A stretch of 64,000 nt of DNA from Prauserella isguenensis (lineage in GTDB: Bacteria; Actinomycetota; Actinomycetes; Mycobacteriales; Pseudonocardiaceae), in NCBI RefSeq assembly GCF_014191605.1, contig NZ_JACHWU010000004.1, positions 414,859 to 478,858 of the forward strand, written 5' to 3'. Shown piece by piece: positions 40,885-50,066 of the stretch. Position numbers and translations under genes: made by a program. The notes beneath the pieces were generated by a model. That model was given only the letters and a program-made list of their open reading frames with translations. It had not been told where the DNA came from and did not search any database. Positions within the stretch are counted from its first letter, which is position 1, and the number at the start of each line of letters is the position of its first letter.

Positions 40885-41540
40885 GCCGCATCCTGATCGC
40901 CGAGGACGAGGCGAGGATCGCAGCGTTCATCGAGAAAGGACTGCGGTCCAACGGCTTCACCACGACGGTGGTCGACGACGGCGACACGGCACTCGCACAG
41001 GTGGTGGCGGGCGAGTTCGACCTCGTCGTCCTCGACCTGGGGCTGCCCAAACGCGACGGTTTCGCCGTGCTGCAGGCGATGCGCCGGGCCCACGTGCACG
41101 TCCCCGTGATCATCCTGACCGCACGCGACACCGTGCACGACACCGTCGCGGGGCTCGAAGGCGGAGCGGACGACTACATGACCAAGCCGTTCCGATTCGA
41201 GGAACTGCTCGCGCGGGTGCGGCTGCGGCTGCGCTCGTCGGACCGGGCGCCGGAGGTCACGGTGCTGCGCCACGGGGAGCTGTCGCTCGACCTGCGGACC
41301 CGCCGCGCCGAGACGCCCGACGGCGTCGTCGACCTCACGGCGCGCGAGTTCTCGCTGCTCGAACTGTTCCTGCGGCACCCGGGACAGGTGCTGTCGCGGG
41401 AACAGATGCTCTCGCACGTGTGGGGCTACGATTTCGACCCCGGATCCAACGTCGTCGACGTCTATGTGCGCACGCTGCGCCGTAAGATCGGGCAGGACCG
41501 CATCGTGACCGTGCGCGGCATGGGCTATCGCCTCGACTGA
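40881..41540 (+). CDS. OmpR/PhoB-family response regulator
   Basis: 219 residues. The receiver domain has the acidic pair in IAEDEARI, the phospho-acceptor Asp in DLVVLDLGLPKRDG (near residue 53) and the conserved Lys in YMTKPF. The C-terminal winged helix ends in VRTLRRKIGQDRIVTVRGMGYRL. ATG 40881 overlaps the kinase stop, so the two form a coupled pair. Targets are unknown. Confidence 0.96.
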   Translation: MSRILIAEDEARIAAFIEKGLRSNGFTTTVVDDGDTALAQVVAGEFDLVVLDLGLPKRDGFAVLQAMRRAHVHVPVIILTARDTVHDTVAGLEGGADDYMTKPFRFEELLARVRLRLRSSDRAPEVTVLRHGELSLDLRTRRAETPDGVVDLTAREFSLLELFLRHPGQVLSREQMLSHVWGYDFDPGSNVVDVYVRTLRRKIGQDRIVTVRGMGYRLD

Positions 41541-41725
41541 AGGCCGGCACCGGAACCGGCGTGGTCGGTGTCCGCCGGCGCGTTGCGGGTCGGTGCGCGC
41601 AGGGCTCGGCAGGACGTCTCGGGCCGTGGCCGGACAGGGTCCCGCAGGTAGTCGCCGGTGCGGTCCGCGTCACCTCGGTCGCGGCTGTGACGGCCGGTTG
41701 CGCCCCGGCCGGATACCGTAATGCC

Positions 41726-41812
41726 ATGAGGCGGCCGCGGCCCGGAGACGACCCGACCGGCAGGGAGGGGAGACGGGGACGGCGTCGCGGGAGGCGAGAG
41801 CGAGGGACGTAG
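41726..41812 (+). CDS. Possible leaderless 28-residue basic ORF before the antiporter
   Basis: An ATG at 41726 lies 6 bases after a good -10 hexamer TACCGT at 41714-41719, the leaderless spacing. The ORF encodes 28 residues, 12 of them Arg, beginning MRRPRPGDD, and ends in TAG 3 bases before the antiporter ATG at 41816. It could be a regulatory upstream ORF, or the hexamer could simply be the antiporter promoter. The product resembles nothing I know. The rest of the 275-base gap shows nothing clear. Confidence 0.4.
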   Translation: MRRPRPGDDPTGREGRRGRRRGRRERGT

Positions 41813-41815
41813 GGC

Positions 41816-43294
41816 ATGGACGAGCTTCCGATCATTCTCGGATCGGGGGCCATCGTCCTGCTCGCGTCGGTGTTCGCCGTCCGGTTCTCGATCCGGCTCG
41901 GGCTCCCGTCGCTGCTGATCTACCTCGGGATCGGCGTTCTGATCGGCGAGTCGGGCCTGGGCGTCGAGTTCGACAATCCCGCCCTCACCCAGAGCCTCGG
42001 CCTGGCCGCGCTCGTGATGATCCTGGCCGAGGGCGGGCTCACCACCCGCTGGGAGGCGGTACGTCCCGCGCTGGGCCCGGGCATTGCACTGTCCACAGTG
42101 GCCATCGTGGTGACGATCCTGGTCGCGGGGTCGGCCCTGCACTGGTTGCTCGATCTCAACTGGCAGCTCGCCTTTCTGTGGGGTGCGGTCCTGGCCAGTA
42201 CCGACGCCGCGGCCGTGTTCTCGATGCTGCGCGGATCGGGCATCAACCGGAGGCTGTCGGGCACGCTGGAACTCGAGTCCGGTCTCAACGACGCACCCGC
42301 TTACATCGCCGTGGTGTTGCTGGCGAGCGGGGCCGACGTGGAGTGGACACTGCCCCTGGTTGTGCTGTACCAGCTCGGTGCGGGCGCCGGCATCGGCCTG
42401 GCACTCGGCTGGCTCGGCGCGCAGGCGTTGCGGCGGATCGCGCTGCCCGCGACGGGCCTGTACCCGCTCGCGACGGTCGCCGTCTGCGTGGTGGCGTACT
42501 CGGCGGGCCAACTCGGCCAGGCGTCCGGACTCCTCGCCACCTACCTGGCGGGGCTCGTGCTCGGCAACGCCCGGCTTCCGCACCGCGGTGACACGCTGTC
42601 GTTCGCCGAGGGGCTCGGCTGGATGGCCCAGATCGGGCTGTTCGTGCTGCTCGGCCTGTTCGCCTCGCCCGAACGGCTCGTGGACGGCATCGTGCCCGGC
42701 CTGGTCGCCGGCGCGGTCGTGCTCGTCCTCGCCCGTCCCGTGTCGGTGCTCGTGTCCATGCTGCCGTTCCGGCTGCCGTGGCGTGAGCAGGTGTTCCTGT
42801 CGTGGGCCGGGCTGCGTGGTGCCGTGCCGATCGTGCTGGCCACGATCCCGCTCGCGGAGGGACTGCCCGGTGCGCAGGGCCTGCTCGACGCCGTGTTCGT
42901 GATCGTCATCGGCTTCACCCTGCTGCAGGGGGCGCTGCTCGGGCCGGTCGCGCGGCTGCTGGGGCTCGCGCGCACGGGCCAGCCCGAGGAACTCGACGTG
43001 GACGCCGCGCCGTTGGACGAGCTCGGCGCGGTGCTGCTGCAGGTCGCGATCGGGCCGGACTCCCGGCTGCACGGGGTGTACCTGCGCGAACTGCGGCTTC
43101 CCACCGGTGCGGGGGTGAGCCTGGTGGTGCGGGACGGGGCGAGTTTCACCCCCGGTGCGGGCACCCGGCTCACGTCCGGTGACCGGCTGCTCGTCGTCAC
43201 CACCAGCGAGGCCCGCAGCCGCGCCGAGCGGCGGATCCGCGCGGTCGACAGGGCGGGCCCGCTGGCCGCGTGGAAAGGCGAGTCCGGCGACTGA
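41816..43294 (+). CDS. Potassium/proton antiporter (CPA1/NhaP2-type) with RCK_C domain
   Basis: 492-residue cation:proton antiporter. About twelve transmembrane segments cover residues 5-385 and include LASTDAAAVFSML and LESGLNDAPAYI, with the paired acidic residues of the CPA1 transport site. The C-terminal 95 residues form a TrkA-C/RCK_C-like regulatory domain (GVYLRELRLPTGAGVSLVVRD). These features match NhaP2/CvrA-type K+/H+ antiporters. It is relevant to a halotolerant lifestyle and lies beside a two-component system. Confidence 0.9.
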   Translation: MDELPIILGSGAIVLLASVFAVRFSIRLGLPSLLIYLGIGVLIGESGLGVEFDNPALTQSLGLAALVMILAEGGLTTRWEAVRPALGPGIALSTVAIVVTILVAGSALHWLLDLNWQLAFLWGAVLASTDAAAVFSMLRGSGINRRLSGTLELESGLNDAPAYIAVVLLASGADVEWTLPLVVLYQLGAGAGIGLALGWLGAQALRRIALPATGLYPLATVAVCVVAYSAGQLGQASGLLATYLAGLVLGNARLPHRGDTLSFAEGLGWMAQIGLFVLLGLFASPERLVDGIVPGLVAGAVVLVLARPVSVLVSMLPFRLPWREQVFLSWAGLRGAVPIVLATIPLAEGLPGAQGLLDAVFVIVIGFTLLQGALLGPVARLLGLARTGQPEELDVDAAPLDELGAVLLQVAIGPDSRLHGVYLRELRLPTGAGVSLVVRDGASFTPGAGTRLTSGDRLLVVTTSEARSRAERRIRAVDRAGPLAAWKGESGD

Positions 43295-43336
43295 CCACCG
43301 GCGACGCCCGGGACGACCGGGGTGGACAATGGACCG

Positions 43337-44113
43337 GTGAACACCGAGCGTGAAACCGAGACCGCCACGTCCGGCCGACCGGCGGGCACCGGTGGTCGCC
43401 CGGTCCGGTACGTCGTGCTGCTCGCCTCCGTGGCCGCGGTCGCCTACCTGATCGACCTGGGCACGAAGATCGCCGCCACCGCCGCGCTGGAAGGTGAGGA
43501 GCCGGTCCGCATCCTCGGTGGGATCGTCCACCTGCAGTTGGTCCGTAATCCGTACGCCGCGTTCGGGATGGACTTCGGGGGTACGTGGATCCTCGCGCTG
43601 GTCGCACTCGCGGTCGTCGCCGTGATCCTCTGGTTCGCCCGCAAGCTCCGTTCCACGGGCTGGGCGATCGGCCTCGGGCTCGTGCTCGCCGGAGCGCTGG
43701 GCAACCTGACCGACCGGGTCTTCCGGGCCCCCGCCCCGATGCACGGCCACGTGGTCGACTTCCTGTCGGTGTTCGGCCCCGACGGCAGGTACTTCCCGGT
43801 GTTCAACGCGGCCGACTCGGCCATCACCGTCGGTGCGGTGCTGATCGTGGTGTTGTCGATCCTCGGCCGCGACTACGACGGCACGATCGCACGCGGGCGC
43901 GGGAAGCACACCGCCGACGACACCGAGCCGGGCGAGGACACCGAGCCGGGCGACGACACCGCCGGTGACGACACCGCCGGTGACGACACCGATGCCGGCG
44001 CAGCGATCGCCGGCGACACCGCCGGCGATCCTCCCGGCGACGGCGGGCCGGCCGGAGGGGACGCGACCCGGCCCGGCAGGGCCGCGAGGACCGACACGGA
44101 GGACGACGCATGA
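43337..44113 (+). CDS. lspA: Lipoprotein signal peptidase with acidic tail
   Basis: Cleaves prolipoprotein signal peptides after lipidation. It has 258 residues from GTG 43337, which lies 6 bases after a -10-like GACAAT at 43325-43330 and has no Shine-Dalgarno sequence. Four transmembrane segments span residues 22-180. Catalytic aspartates lie in GNLTDRVFR and FNAADSAI. After residue 190 comes a 70-residue acidic tail with repeated EPGEDT and TAGDDT units, not part of the usual 160-200-residue enzyme. The stop overlaps the next ATG; lspA-rluD pairing is common in actinobacteria. Confidence 0.95.
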   Translation: MNTERETETATSGRPAGTGGRPVRYVVLLASVAAVAYLIDLGTKIAATAALEGEEPVRILGGIVHLQLVRNPYAAFGMDFGGTWILALVALAVVAVILWFARKLRSTGWAIGLGLVLAGALGNLTDRVFRAPAPMHGHVVDFLSVFGPDGRYFPVFNAADSAITVGAVLIVVLSILGRDYDGTIARGRGKHTADDTEPGEDTEPGDDTAGDDTAGDDTDAGAAIAGDTAGDPPGDGGPAGGDATRPGRAARTDTEDDA

Positions 44114-45036
44114 GCGCCCGGATGCTGCCCGTGCCCGACGGGCTCGACGGCATGCGCGTCGACGCCGGGCTGGCCAAACTGCTCGGACTGTCGCGCACGG
44201 TGGTGGCCGAGCTCGCGGCGGGCGGGGACGTGCTGCTCGACGGCGAGCCCGCTGGCAAGTCGGACCGGCTCGTCGCGGGCGGGCTGCTCGAGGTCACGTT
44301 GCCCGAACCGGAGGAGCCGCCGCAGGTCGTGGCCGAACCGGTCGAGGGGCTGAAGGTCCTGCACGAGGATGACGACATCGTCGTGGTCGACAAGCCGGTC
44401 GGGGTCGCCGTGCACCCGAGCCCGGGCTGGGAGGGGCCGACCGTCATCGGCGGACTCGCCGCGGCGGGCCTGCGCATCTCCACGTCGGGAGCCGCGGAGC
44501 GGCAGGGCGTCGTGCACCGGCTCGACGCGGGCACGACGGGCGTGATGGTCGTTGCCAAGAGCGAACACGCCTACACGGTGCTCAAGCGCGCGTTCAAGGA
44601 GCGCACCGTCGAGAAGCGTTACCACGCGCTGGTGCAGGGGCATCCGGATCCGATGCGCGGCACGATCGACGCGCCCATCGACCGGCACCCGACCCGTGAC
44701 TACAAGTTCGCGGTGGTGCAGGGCGGCAGACCGTCGGTGACGCACTACGAGGTCATCGAGGCGTTCCGCGCGGCCTCGCTCGCCGACGTCAAACTGGAGA
44801 CGGGCCGCACCCACCAGATCCGCGTGCATTTCTCGGCGCTGCGGCACCCGTGCGTCGGCGACGCGACCTACGGGGCCGATCCCGCGCTGGCGCGCAGGCT
44901 CGGCGTGACACGTCAGTGGCTGCACGCGCGGGCGCTCGGGTTCGCCCACCCCGGCGACGGCCGGTGGGTCGAATTCACGAGCGAGTACCCGGACGATCTC
45001 GCCCACGCGCTGGAGGTCCTGCGCGCCGAATCCTGA
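44110..45036 (+). CDS. RluA/RluD-family rRNA pseudouridine synthase
   Basis: 308 residues. An N-terminal S4 RNA-binding domain (about residues 12-70) precedes the pseudouridine synthase domain. The catalytic Asp is in [17 protein letters not shown] (near residue 140), and [19 protein letters not shown] is the RluD-family motif. The ATG overlaps the lspA stop. RluD-type enzymes modify 23S rRNA near positions 1911-1917; the exact target here is inferred. Confidence 0.94.
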   Translation: MSARMLPVPDGLDGMRVDAGLAKLLGLSRTVVAELAAGGDVLLDGEPAGKSDRLVAGGLLEVTLPEPEEPPQVVAEPVEGLKVLHEDDDIVVVDKPVGVAVHPSPGWEGPTVIGGLAAAGLRISTSGAAERQGVVHRLDAGTTGVMVVAKSEHAYTVLKRAFKERTVEKRYHALVQGHPDPMRGTIDAPIDRHPTRDYKFAVVQGGRPSVTHYEVIEAFRAASLADVKLETGRTHQIRVHFSALRHPCVGDATYGADPALARRLGVTRQWLHARALGFAHPGDGRWVEFTSEYPDDLAHALEVLRAES

Positions 45037-45257
45037 CGGCGGGTCCCGCCGGGCGAACCCCGGCGGGCGGATCCCCGGTCGGTGGCCGGGGATCAGGAGC
45101 CGTGGATCGGGTCCACGCGGCGATCGGCCCGTTCCCGCCCTTGGCCGAGCGGCGTGATCACCCCGGACTGCGACGAGCGGGTGAACGGCCGACCGGTCGA
45201 AAATGGGCGCTCCGGACGAGCGGCCGGAACGCCCGACAGCCGTTATCCTCGTCGCCC

Positions 45258-46934
45258 ATGGATGACGTCGTGGCGCTCGCCGATGAGTACATGGACCTGA
45301 TGTTCGACGTGAACCCGCTGATGCCTGCGCTGCTCGGGATCGACCCCGAGCGGCCGGGACTCGAGGACCTCGGGGAGGAGGCCGAACAGCGGCAGTGGCG
45401 AGCCCTGACGGACATCGTCACGCGGGCGAAGGCGATCGACCCGGCGCGGCTGACCGGCGAGAGCAGGACGACGCGGGACGTGCTGATCGCGGCGGCACAG
45501 GCGCGGCTCGAGAGTCTCGACGCGAAGACCGTGGAGTTCTGCGTCAGTGACGGCTTCCAGGCGCCCGCCACCGGCGTGCTCATGCTGCTGCCGATGACTC
45601 CCGTCGCCACGGCCGGACAGGCCGCCGCCCAGTTGGACCGGCTCCGGGCCATCCCCGACCACCTCGATGGCGCCGCCGAACGGCACCGCATCGGGATTGC
45701 CGCCGGACGCAGGCCGGTCGCCCGTGGCGTGCGGAACGCGATCGCCCACATCGACCGCTACCTCGCCGACCCGGACGGCGATCCGCTGCGTAGGCAGCAG
45801 GCTCCCGCCGACGCCCCCGACTTCGACGCCGAACGGACCCGGATCCTCGAGGAGTTCGTGCGGCCCGCGTTCCGCCGGTACCGCGATGTGCTGGAGAGCG
45901 AGATCCTGCCCCGCGGCAGGCCCGACGAGGAGTCGGGCGTGTGCCATGTGCCGGGTGGCGACACGATCTACCGCTCGTTGGCGCGGGTGCACACGACGAC
46001 CGATCGCACCGCCGACGATCTGCACGAGACCGGGCTGCGGCTGATCGGCGAACTGGCCGAGGAGTACCGCGAGATCGGTGGCCGCGTGTTCGGCACCGAC
46101 GACCTGCGCGAGATCTTTCGGCGGTTGCGCACCGACAAGCAACTGCGCTGGACCAACGGGGACGAGCTGCTGGAGGCGTCCCGCGAGGCCGTGGCCAGGG
46201 CCGAGCGGGCCACCCCGGAGTGGTTCGGCACGATCCCGCCGGAGTCGTGTGTCGTGGAGGCCGTCCCCGAGGCGGACGCGCCAGGGGCGGCGCCGGCGTA
46301 CTACCTCTCGCCGGCCACCGACGGCTCGCGTCCCGGCATGTACTTCGCCAACACGTACAAGGCCGAGGAACGTTTCCGCCACACGGTCGAGGCGACGGCG
46401 TTCCACGAGGCGGTCCCCGGCCACCACTTCCAGATCAGCCGCGCGCTGGGCCTCACCGACCTGCCGCTGATGCGCAGGCTCGGTGACTTCAACGCCTACA
46501 CCGAGGGCTGGGGCCTGTACGCGGAACGGTTGGCGCACGAGATGAGCTTGTACTCGGACGACGTCACGCTGCTGGGCATGCTGAGTAACGACTCGATGCG
46601 CGCGGGCCGACTCGTCGTCGACACGGGGCTGCACGCGAAAGGCTGGAGCAGGCAGCAGGCCATCGACTACCTGATCGAGAACACGCCCATGGCCGAGGTG
46701 GAGATCGTCTCCGAGGTCGACCGGTACATCAACTGGCCGGGGCAGGCGCTGGCGTACATGGTCGGCAGGCTGGAGATCGAGCGGGTCCGGGCGAAGGCCG
46801 AGGAGGCGCTGGGCGGGTCGTTCGACATCCGCGCGTTCCACGACGTCGTGTTGGGTGGCGGTGCGATGCCGCTGTCGGTGCTCGACGGGGTCGTCTCCGC
46901 GTGGGCGGGCGTGACGAAGGCCGCGGCCTCGTAA
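45258..46934 (+). CDS. DUF885 family metal-dependent hydrolase-like protein
   Basis: 558-residue protein of the DUF885 family, related to zinc carboxypeptidase-type proteins. The metal-binding signature FHEAVPGHHFQI (HExxxGHH) is near residue 380, followed by NAYTEGWGLYAE. ATG 45258 follows a -10-like TATCCT at 45244-45249 by 8 bases and has no clear Shine-Dalgarno sequence, so it is probably leaderless. The 221-base gap before it shows nothing else recognisable. A peptidase role is likely but unproven, and there is no signal peptide. Confidence 0.88.
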   Translation: MDDVVALADEYMDLMFDVNPLMPALLGIDPERPGLEDLGEEAEQRQWRALTDIVTRAKAIDPARLTGESRTTRDVLIAAAQARLESLDAKTVEFCVSDGFQAPATGVLMLLPMTPVATAGQAAAQLDRLRAIPDHLDGAAERHRIGIAAGRRPVARGVRNAIAHIDRYLADPDGDPLRRQQAPADAPDFDAERTRILEEFVRPAFRRYRDVLESEILPRGRPDEESGVCHVPGGDTIYRSLARVHTTTDRTADDLHETGLRLIGELAEEYREIGGRVFGTDDLREIFRRLRTDKQLRWTNGDELLEASREAVARAERATPEWFGTIPPESCVVEAVPEADAPGAAPAYYLSPATDGSRPGMYFANTYKAEERFRHTVEATAFHEAVPGHHFQISRALGLTDLPLMRRLGDFNAYTEGWGLYAERLAHEMSLYSDDVTLLGMLSNDSMRAGRLVVDTGLHAKGWSRQQAIDYLIENTPMAEVEIVSEVDRYINWPGQALAYMVGRLEIERVRAKAEEALGGSFDIRAFHDVVLGGGAMPLSVLDGVVSAWAGVTKAAAS

Positions 46935-47055
46935 CGGGCGTTACGTGGGCGGGGCATCGCCCACGGGAGGAGCCTCGGCCCGGACCCGGTGCATCGGTCG
47001 GCGGCCGGACATCAACTTCCGGGTAGCAACGGCCGGGGTATCAACTTCCGCGGGA

Positions 47056-47310
47056 TCAGCCGCTGCCGGCCTCGACGCAGATGCCGGCGCCCTTGTCGAT
47101 CGTGCCGCCGGGGCAGTCGTCGATGTGGTCGGAGCCGAGCAGCATCCCCGCGGTGATCAGGACGGCGAGCGCGAGCAGTGAGGGGAGGCCGACCAGCGTC
47201 CACCAGCGGCGCAGGCAGGTGGCCCGGCCGCAGGCCGGCATCTGCTCGGAGTGCGACGAAGCTTCACCGCACTGGCACGGCGGCCACATCCGCTGACGGC
47301 GTTTGCCCAT
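47056..47310 (-). CDS. Small Cys-rich single-pass membrane protein
   Basis: 84 residues. The N-terminus has clustered Cys/His (PPCQCGEASSHSEQMPACGRATC), which could form a small zinc-ribbon-like site. One transmembrane helix (about residues 36-57) and a short outside tail with two cysteines (DDCPGGTIDKGAGIC) follow. The ATG at 47310 has TATCCT 7 bases upstream on this strand, fitting a leaderless start. No family is recognised. The 120 bases between the DUF885 stop and this gene's 3' end hold nothing clear. Confidence 0.65.
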   Translation of the reverse strand: MGKRRQRMWPPCQCGEASSHSEQMPACGRATCLRRWWTLVGLPSLLALAVLITAGMLLGSDHIDDCPGGTIDKGAGICVEAGSG

Positions 47311-47391
47311 GGGGCGAAGGATAGCCGCGGCCCGGCCTCGCGGTCGGCGGCGGTGTCGACAGGGGCGCGGTAGCGGGGTACACCTCGGGGT

Positions 47392-47631
47392 ATGTGCGAT
47401 CACCGCAATCCCGACGACCCGGCTCCCGACGAGCCGGACGCGCCGTGGCCACCGCAGTCGCCGGACGTGCCCGTGCCACCGCACCCGGATCTCGGTGGTG
47501 GCACCGAGGACGTGCCGGAACCGCCGAACCGTGACGACGTCGACACCGGCGTGCCGGGGCGGCGCCGCCGTAAGGTGCAGGACACCGACGACGTCAACCC
47601 CGATGCCGGCACGGTCGAGCCGCCCGACTAG
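47392..47631 (+). CDS. Small acidic Pro/Asp-rich hypothetical protein
   Basis: 79 residues, mostly Pro, Asp, Glu and Val, with a single basic patch GRRRRK; probably disordered. ATG 47392 lies 7 bases after a -10-like TACACC at 47379-47384, so a leaderless start is possible. The stop overlaps the opposing GH65 stop by 4 bases. The strongly acidic composition resembles other small proteins in this window. No function can be assigned. Confidence 0.55.
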   Translation: MCDHRNPDDPAPDEPDAPWPPQSPDVPVPPHPDLGGGTEDVPEPPNRDDVDTGVPGRRRRKVQDTDDVNPDAGTVEPPD

Positions 47632-50066
47632 CGCTCGTCGGCGGGCCGCGCCGCGGCGGCGATGACCGTGTCGGCGGAGAATGCGGCGTCCGAGGAGGCG
47701 GCGTCGATCGCCCGGCCCGGTCGCCGCCGTTCAGGCGCGCGGCCGTCCGGTTGCGTCGGACGTGGCCGGTCGGCGGGTTCGGGCGACGGCAGTGTCACCG
47801 GATCGGCGTCGAGCGTCACCGGCTCGCCGTGGTGGGTGAAGGACACCGGGCCGCCGTCGGTGAGCGTGTACGTGGCCTCGCCCCGGCGCACGTCGACGCG
47901 GAACCGGGCCTGCCGGAAGCATACGTGGAAGGCGATGCGCTCGAGCTCGGGCGGCAGCCGGGGCTGGAACGACAGCTCGCCGTCGTGGTCGCGCAGGCCG
48001 CCGAACCCGGCGACGAGGGCGATCCACGCGCCGGCGAGCGAGGCGATGTGCAGCCCGTTGCGCACGTTGCCGTGCACGTCGTGCAGGTCGACGAACGCGG
48101 CTTCGGCGAAGTAGTCGAAGGCCAGGTCGAGGTGCCCGCACTCGGCCGCCAGCACCGCTTGGGTGGCCGCCGACAGTGACGAGTCCCGCACGGTGAGCGC
48201 CTCGTAGTAGGTGAAGTTGCGCCGCTTCTGTTCGAGGGTGAAGGCGTCCCCTCGCAGGTGCATCGCCAGCACCAGGTCCGACTGCTTGACGACCTGTTTG
48301 CGGTACAGGTCGAAGTACGGGAAGTTCAGCAACAGCGGATAGGCCGACGCCGGTGTCGAGCGGAAGTCCCAGCGTGCGTGTTCGGTGAAGCGTTCGGACT
48401 GCGGATGCACGTCGAGCAGGTCGTCGTAGGGCACGAGCATCGCTCTGGCCGCGGTCAGCCACGCACCGGTCTCGTGCTTGCTCACCGACAGTCGTGCGGC
48501 GACGTCGGGTTGCCTGCTGCACGACGCGGCCGCCTCGAACAGGTTCCGCTGCGCCATGAGGTTCGTGTAGACGTTGTTGTCCACAATGGCCGAATACTCG
48601 TCCGGCCCGGTGACGCCGTCGATGCGGAAGCCGCCGTGCGGGTCGTGGTGGCCCAGTGACATCCACAGCCGCGCCGTCTCGATGAGCAGCTCCGTGCCGT
48701 GGTCGCGCTCGAAGTCGGTGTCGCCGGTGGCCGCGAGGTACCGGGCCACGGCGTCGGCGATGTCGGCGTTGACGTGGAACGCCGCCGTGCCCGCTGGCCA
48801 GTACGCCGAACACTCGTCGCCGTTGATCGAACGCCAGGGGAACGCCGTCCCGCGCAGGCCCAGCTGCCGGGCCCGGTTACGCGCCTTGTCCATTGTGGAA
48901 TGACGCCAGCGGAGCGCGTCGCCTGCGGCGCCGGGGAGCGTGTAGGTGAGTACCTGCGCGACGAACGTCTCGCTGTCCCAGAACGCGTGGCCGTCGTAAC
49001 CGGGGCCGGTCAGGCCCCTGCCGGGGATGGCGCGGCTCTCGCCGCGGGCACCGGCCTGCAGGACGTGGAACAGCGAGAACCGCAGCGCCTGCTGCAGCTC
49101 CGGATCGCCGTCCAGCTCGACGTCCGCCGACGCCCAGAAGTCGTCGAGGAACCGCCGCTGCGCGGACAGCAACCCCTCCCAGCCCGTCTGCCGCGCCCCG
49201 GCGAGCGCCGCGTCGACCTGCGAGCGCAGCGCCGGGATGGAGCGCTGTGAGGACCAGCCGTAGCCGAGGTACTTCGTCAACCGCAGGCAGCCGCCCTCGG
49301 CGACGTCGACCGCGACCGTCAGCCGGGCGAGGTCGTCCTCGACGGAGATGTCGGTGCGCAGATCGCTGCCGCCGGGGGCGTCGATCTCGTGGTCCATCGC
49401 CGCGGCCATGCGCAGCCCGGACCGGCTCGTGTGGTGGACCAGCACGGCGCCGTAGTCCGCAGCGGTCATGTACTCGCAGTGCAGCGGCGCCTCCAGCGCC
49501 GCGGCGACGCGGGGGTCTCCGGTCTCGGACTCGATCGGTTCGTTGGCCAGCAGGTCGGACTGCGCCACGAACTGCACCGGGCCGTCGAGTGGCTCGACCT
49601 CGTAGCGGATCGCCACCACCGCCCGTTGCGTGAACGACACCAGACGCTCGCTGCGGACGCGCACCCGCCTGCCCGTCGGCGAGGTCCACTCCGTCTCGCG
49701 GCGGAGCGTGCCGGTGCGGAAGTCGAGTACGCGGTGGTGCTGCGGGGCATGGCCGTAGCGCAGGTCCAGCGGTTCGTCCTCGACGAGCAGTCGGATGATC
49801 TTGCCGTCGGTGACGTTGACGACCGTCTGGCCCGCCTCGGGATAGCCGTACCCCGCCTCGGCGTAGGGCAGCGGGTGCTCCTCGTAGAACCCGTTCAGGT
49901 ACGTGCCGGGCAGTCCGCGCGGCTCGGCCTCCTCCAACGTGCCGCGCAGGCCGATGTGCCCGTTGGAGAGCGCGAACGTCGACTCGGTCTGGGTGAGCCC
50001 GCTCAGGTCGAGGCCGCGCCACAGCAGCTGCCACGGCGCGCACTCGTAACCGCGGATCCCCGTCAT
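47628..50066 (-). CDS. GH65 family disaccharide phosphorylase or hydrolase
   Basis: 812 residues. Family GH65 contains trehalose, maltose, kojibiose and nigerose phosphorylases. The N-terminal super-beta-sandwich contains ALSNGHIGLRGTLEE, and the (alpha/alpha)6 barrel carries the catalytic Glu in GVTGPDEYSAIVDNNVYTN (near residue 495), with FWDSETFVAQVL upstream. ATG 50066 overlaps the pgmB stop in an ATGA junction. The pair resembles mycobacterial Rv3400-Rv3401. Phosphorolysis would give beta-glucose 1-phosphate for the partner mutase. Trehalose is a plausible substrate in a salt-exposed cell but is not decided by sequence. Confidence 0.9.
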   Translation of the reverse strand: MTGIRGYECAPWQLLWRGLDLSGLTQTESTFALSNGHIGLRGTLEEAEPRGLPGTYLNGFYEEHPLPYAEAGYGYPEAGQTVVNVTDGKIIRLLVEDEPLDLRYGHAPQHHRVLDFRTGTLRRETEWTSPTGRRVRVRSERLVSFTQRAVVAIRYEVEPLDGPVQFVAQSDLLANEPIESETGDPRVAAALEAPLHCEYMTAADYGAVLVHHTSRSGLRMAAAMDHEIDAPGGSDLRTDISVEDDLARLTVAVDVAEGGCLRLTKYLGYGWSSQRSIPALRSQVDAALAGARQTGWEGLLSAQRRFLDDFWASADVELDGDPELQQALRFSLFHVLQAGARGESRAIPGRGLTGPGYDGHAFWDSETFVAQVLTYTLPGAAGDALRWRHSTMDKARNRARQLGLRGTAFPWRSINGDECSAYWPAGTAAFHVNADIADAVARYLAATGDTDFERDHGTELLIETARLWMSLGHHDPHGGFRIDGVTGPDEYSAIVDNNVYTNLMAQRNLFEAAASCSRQPDVAARLSVSKHETGAWLTAARAMLVPYDDLLDVHPQSERFTEHARWDFRSTPASAYPLLLNFPYFDLYRKQVVKQSDLVLAMHLRGDAFTLEQKRRNFTYYEALTVRDSSLSAATQAVLAAECGHLDLAFDYFAEAAFVDLHDVHGNVRNGLHIASLAGAWIALVAGFGGLRDHDGELSFQPRLPPELERIAFHVCFRQARFRVDVRRGEATYTLTDGGPVSFTHHGEPVTLDADPVTLPSPEPADRPRPTQPDGRAPERRRPGRAIDAASSDAAFSADTVIAAAARPADER

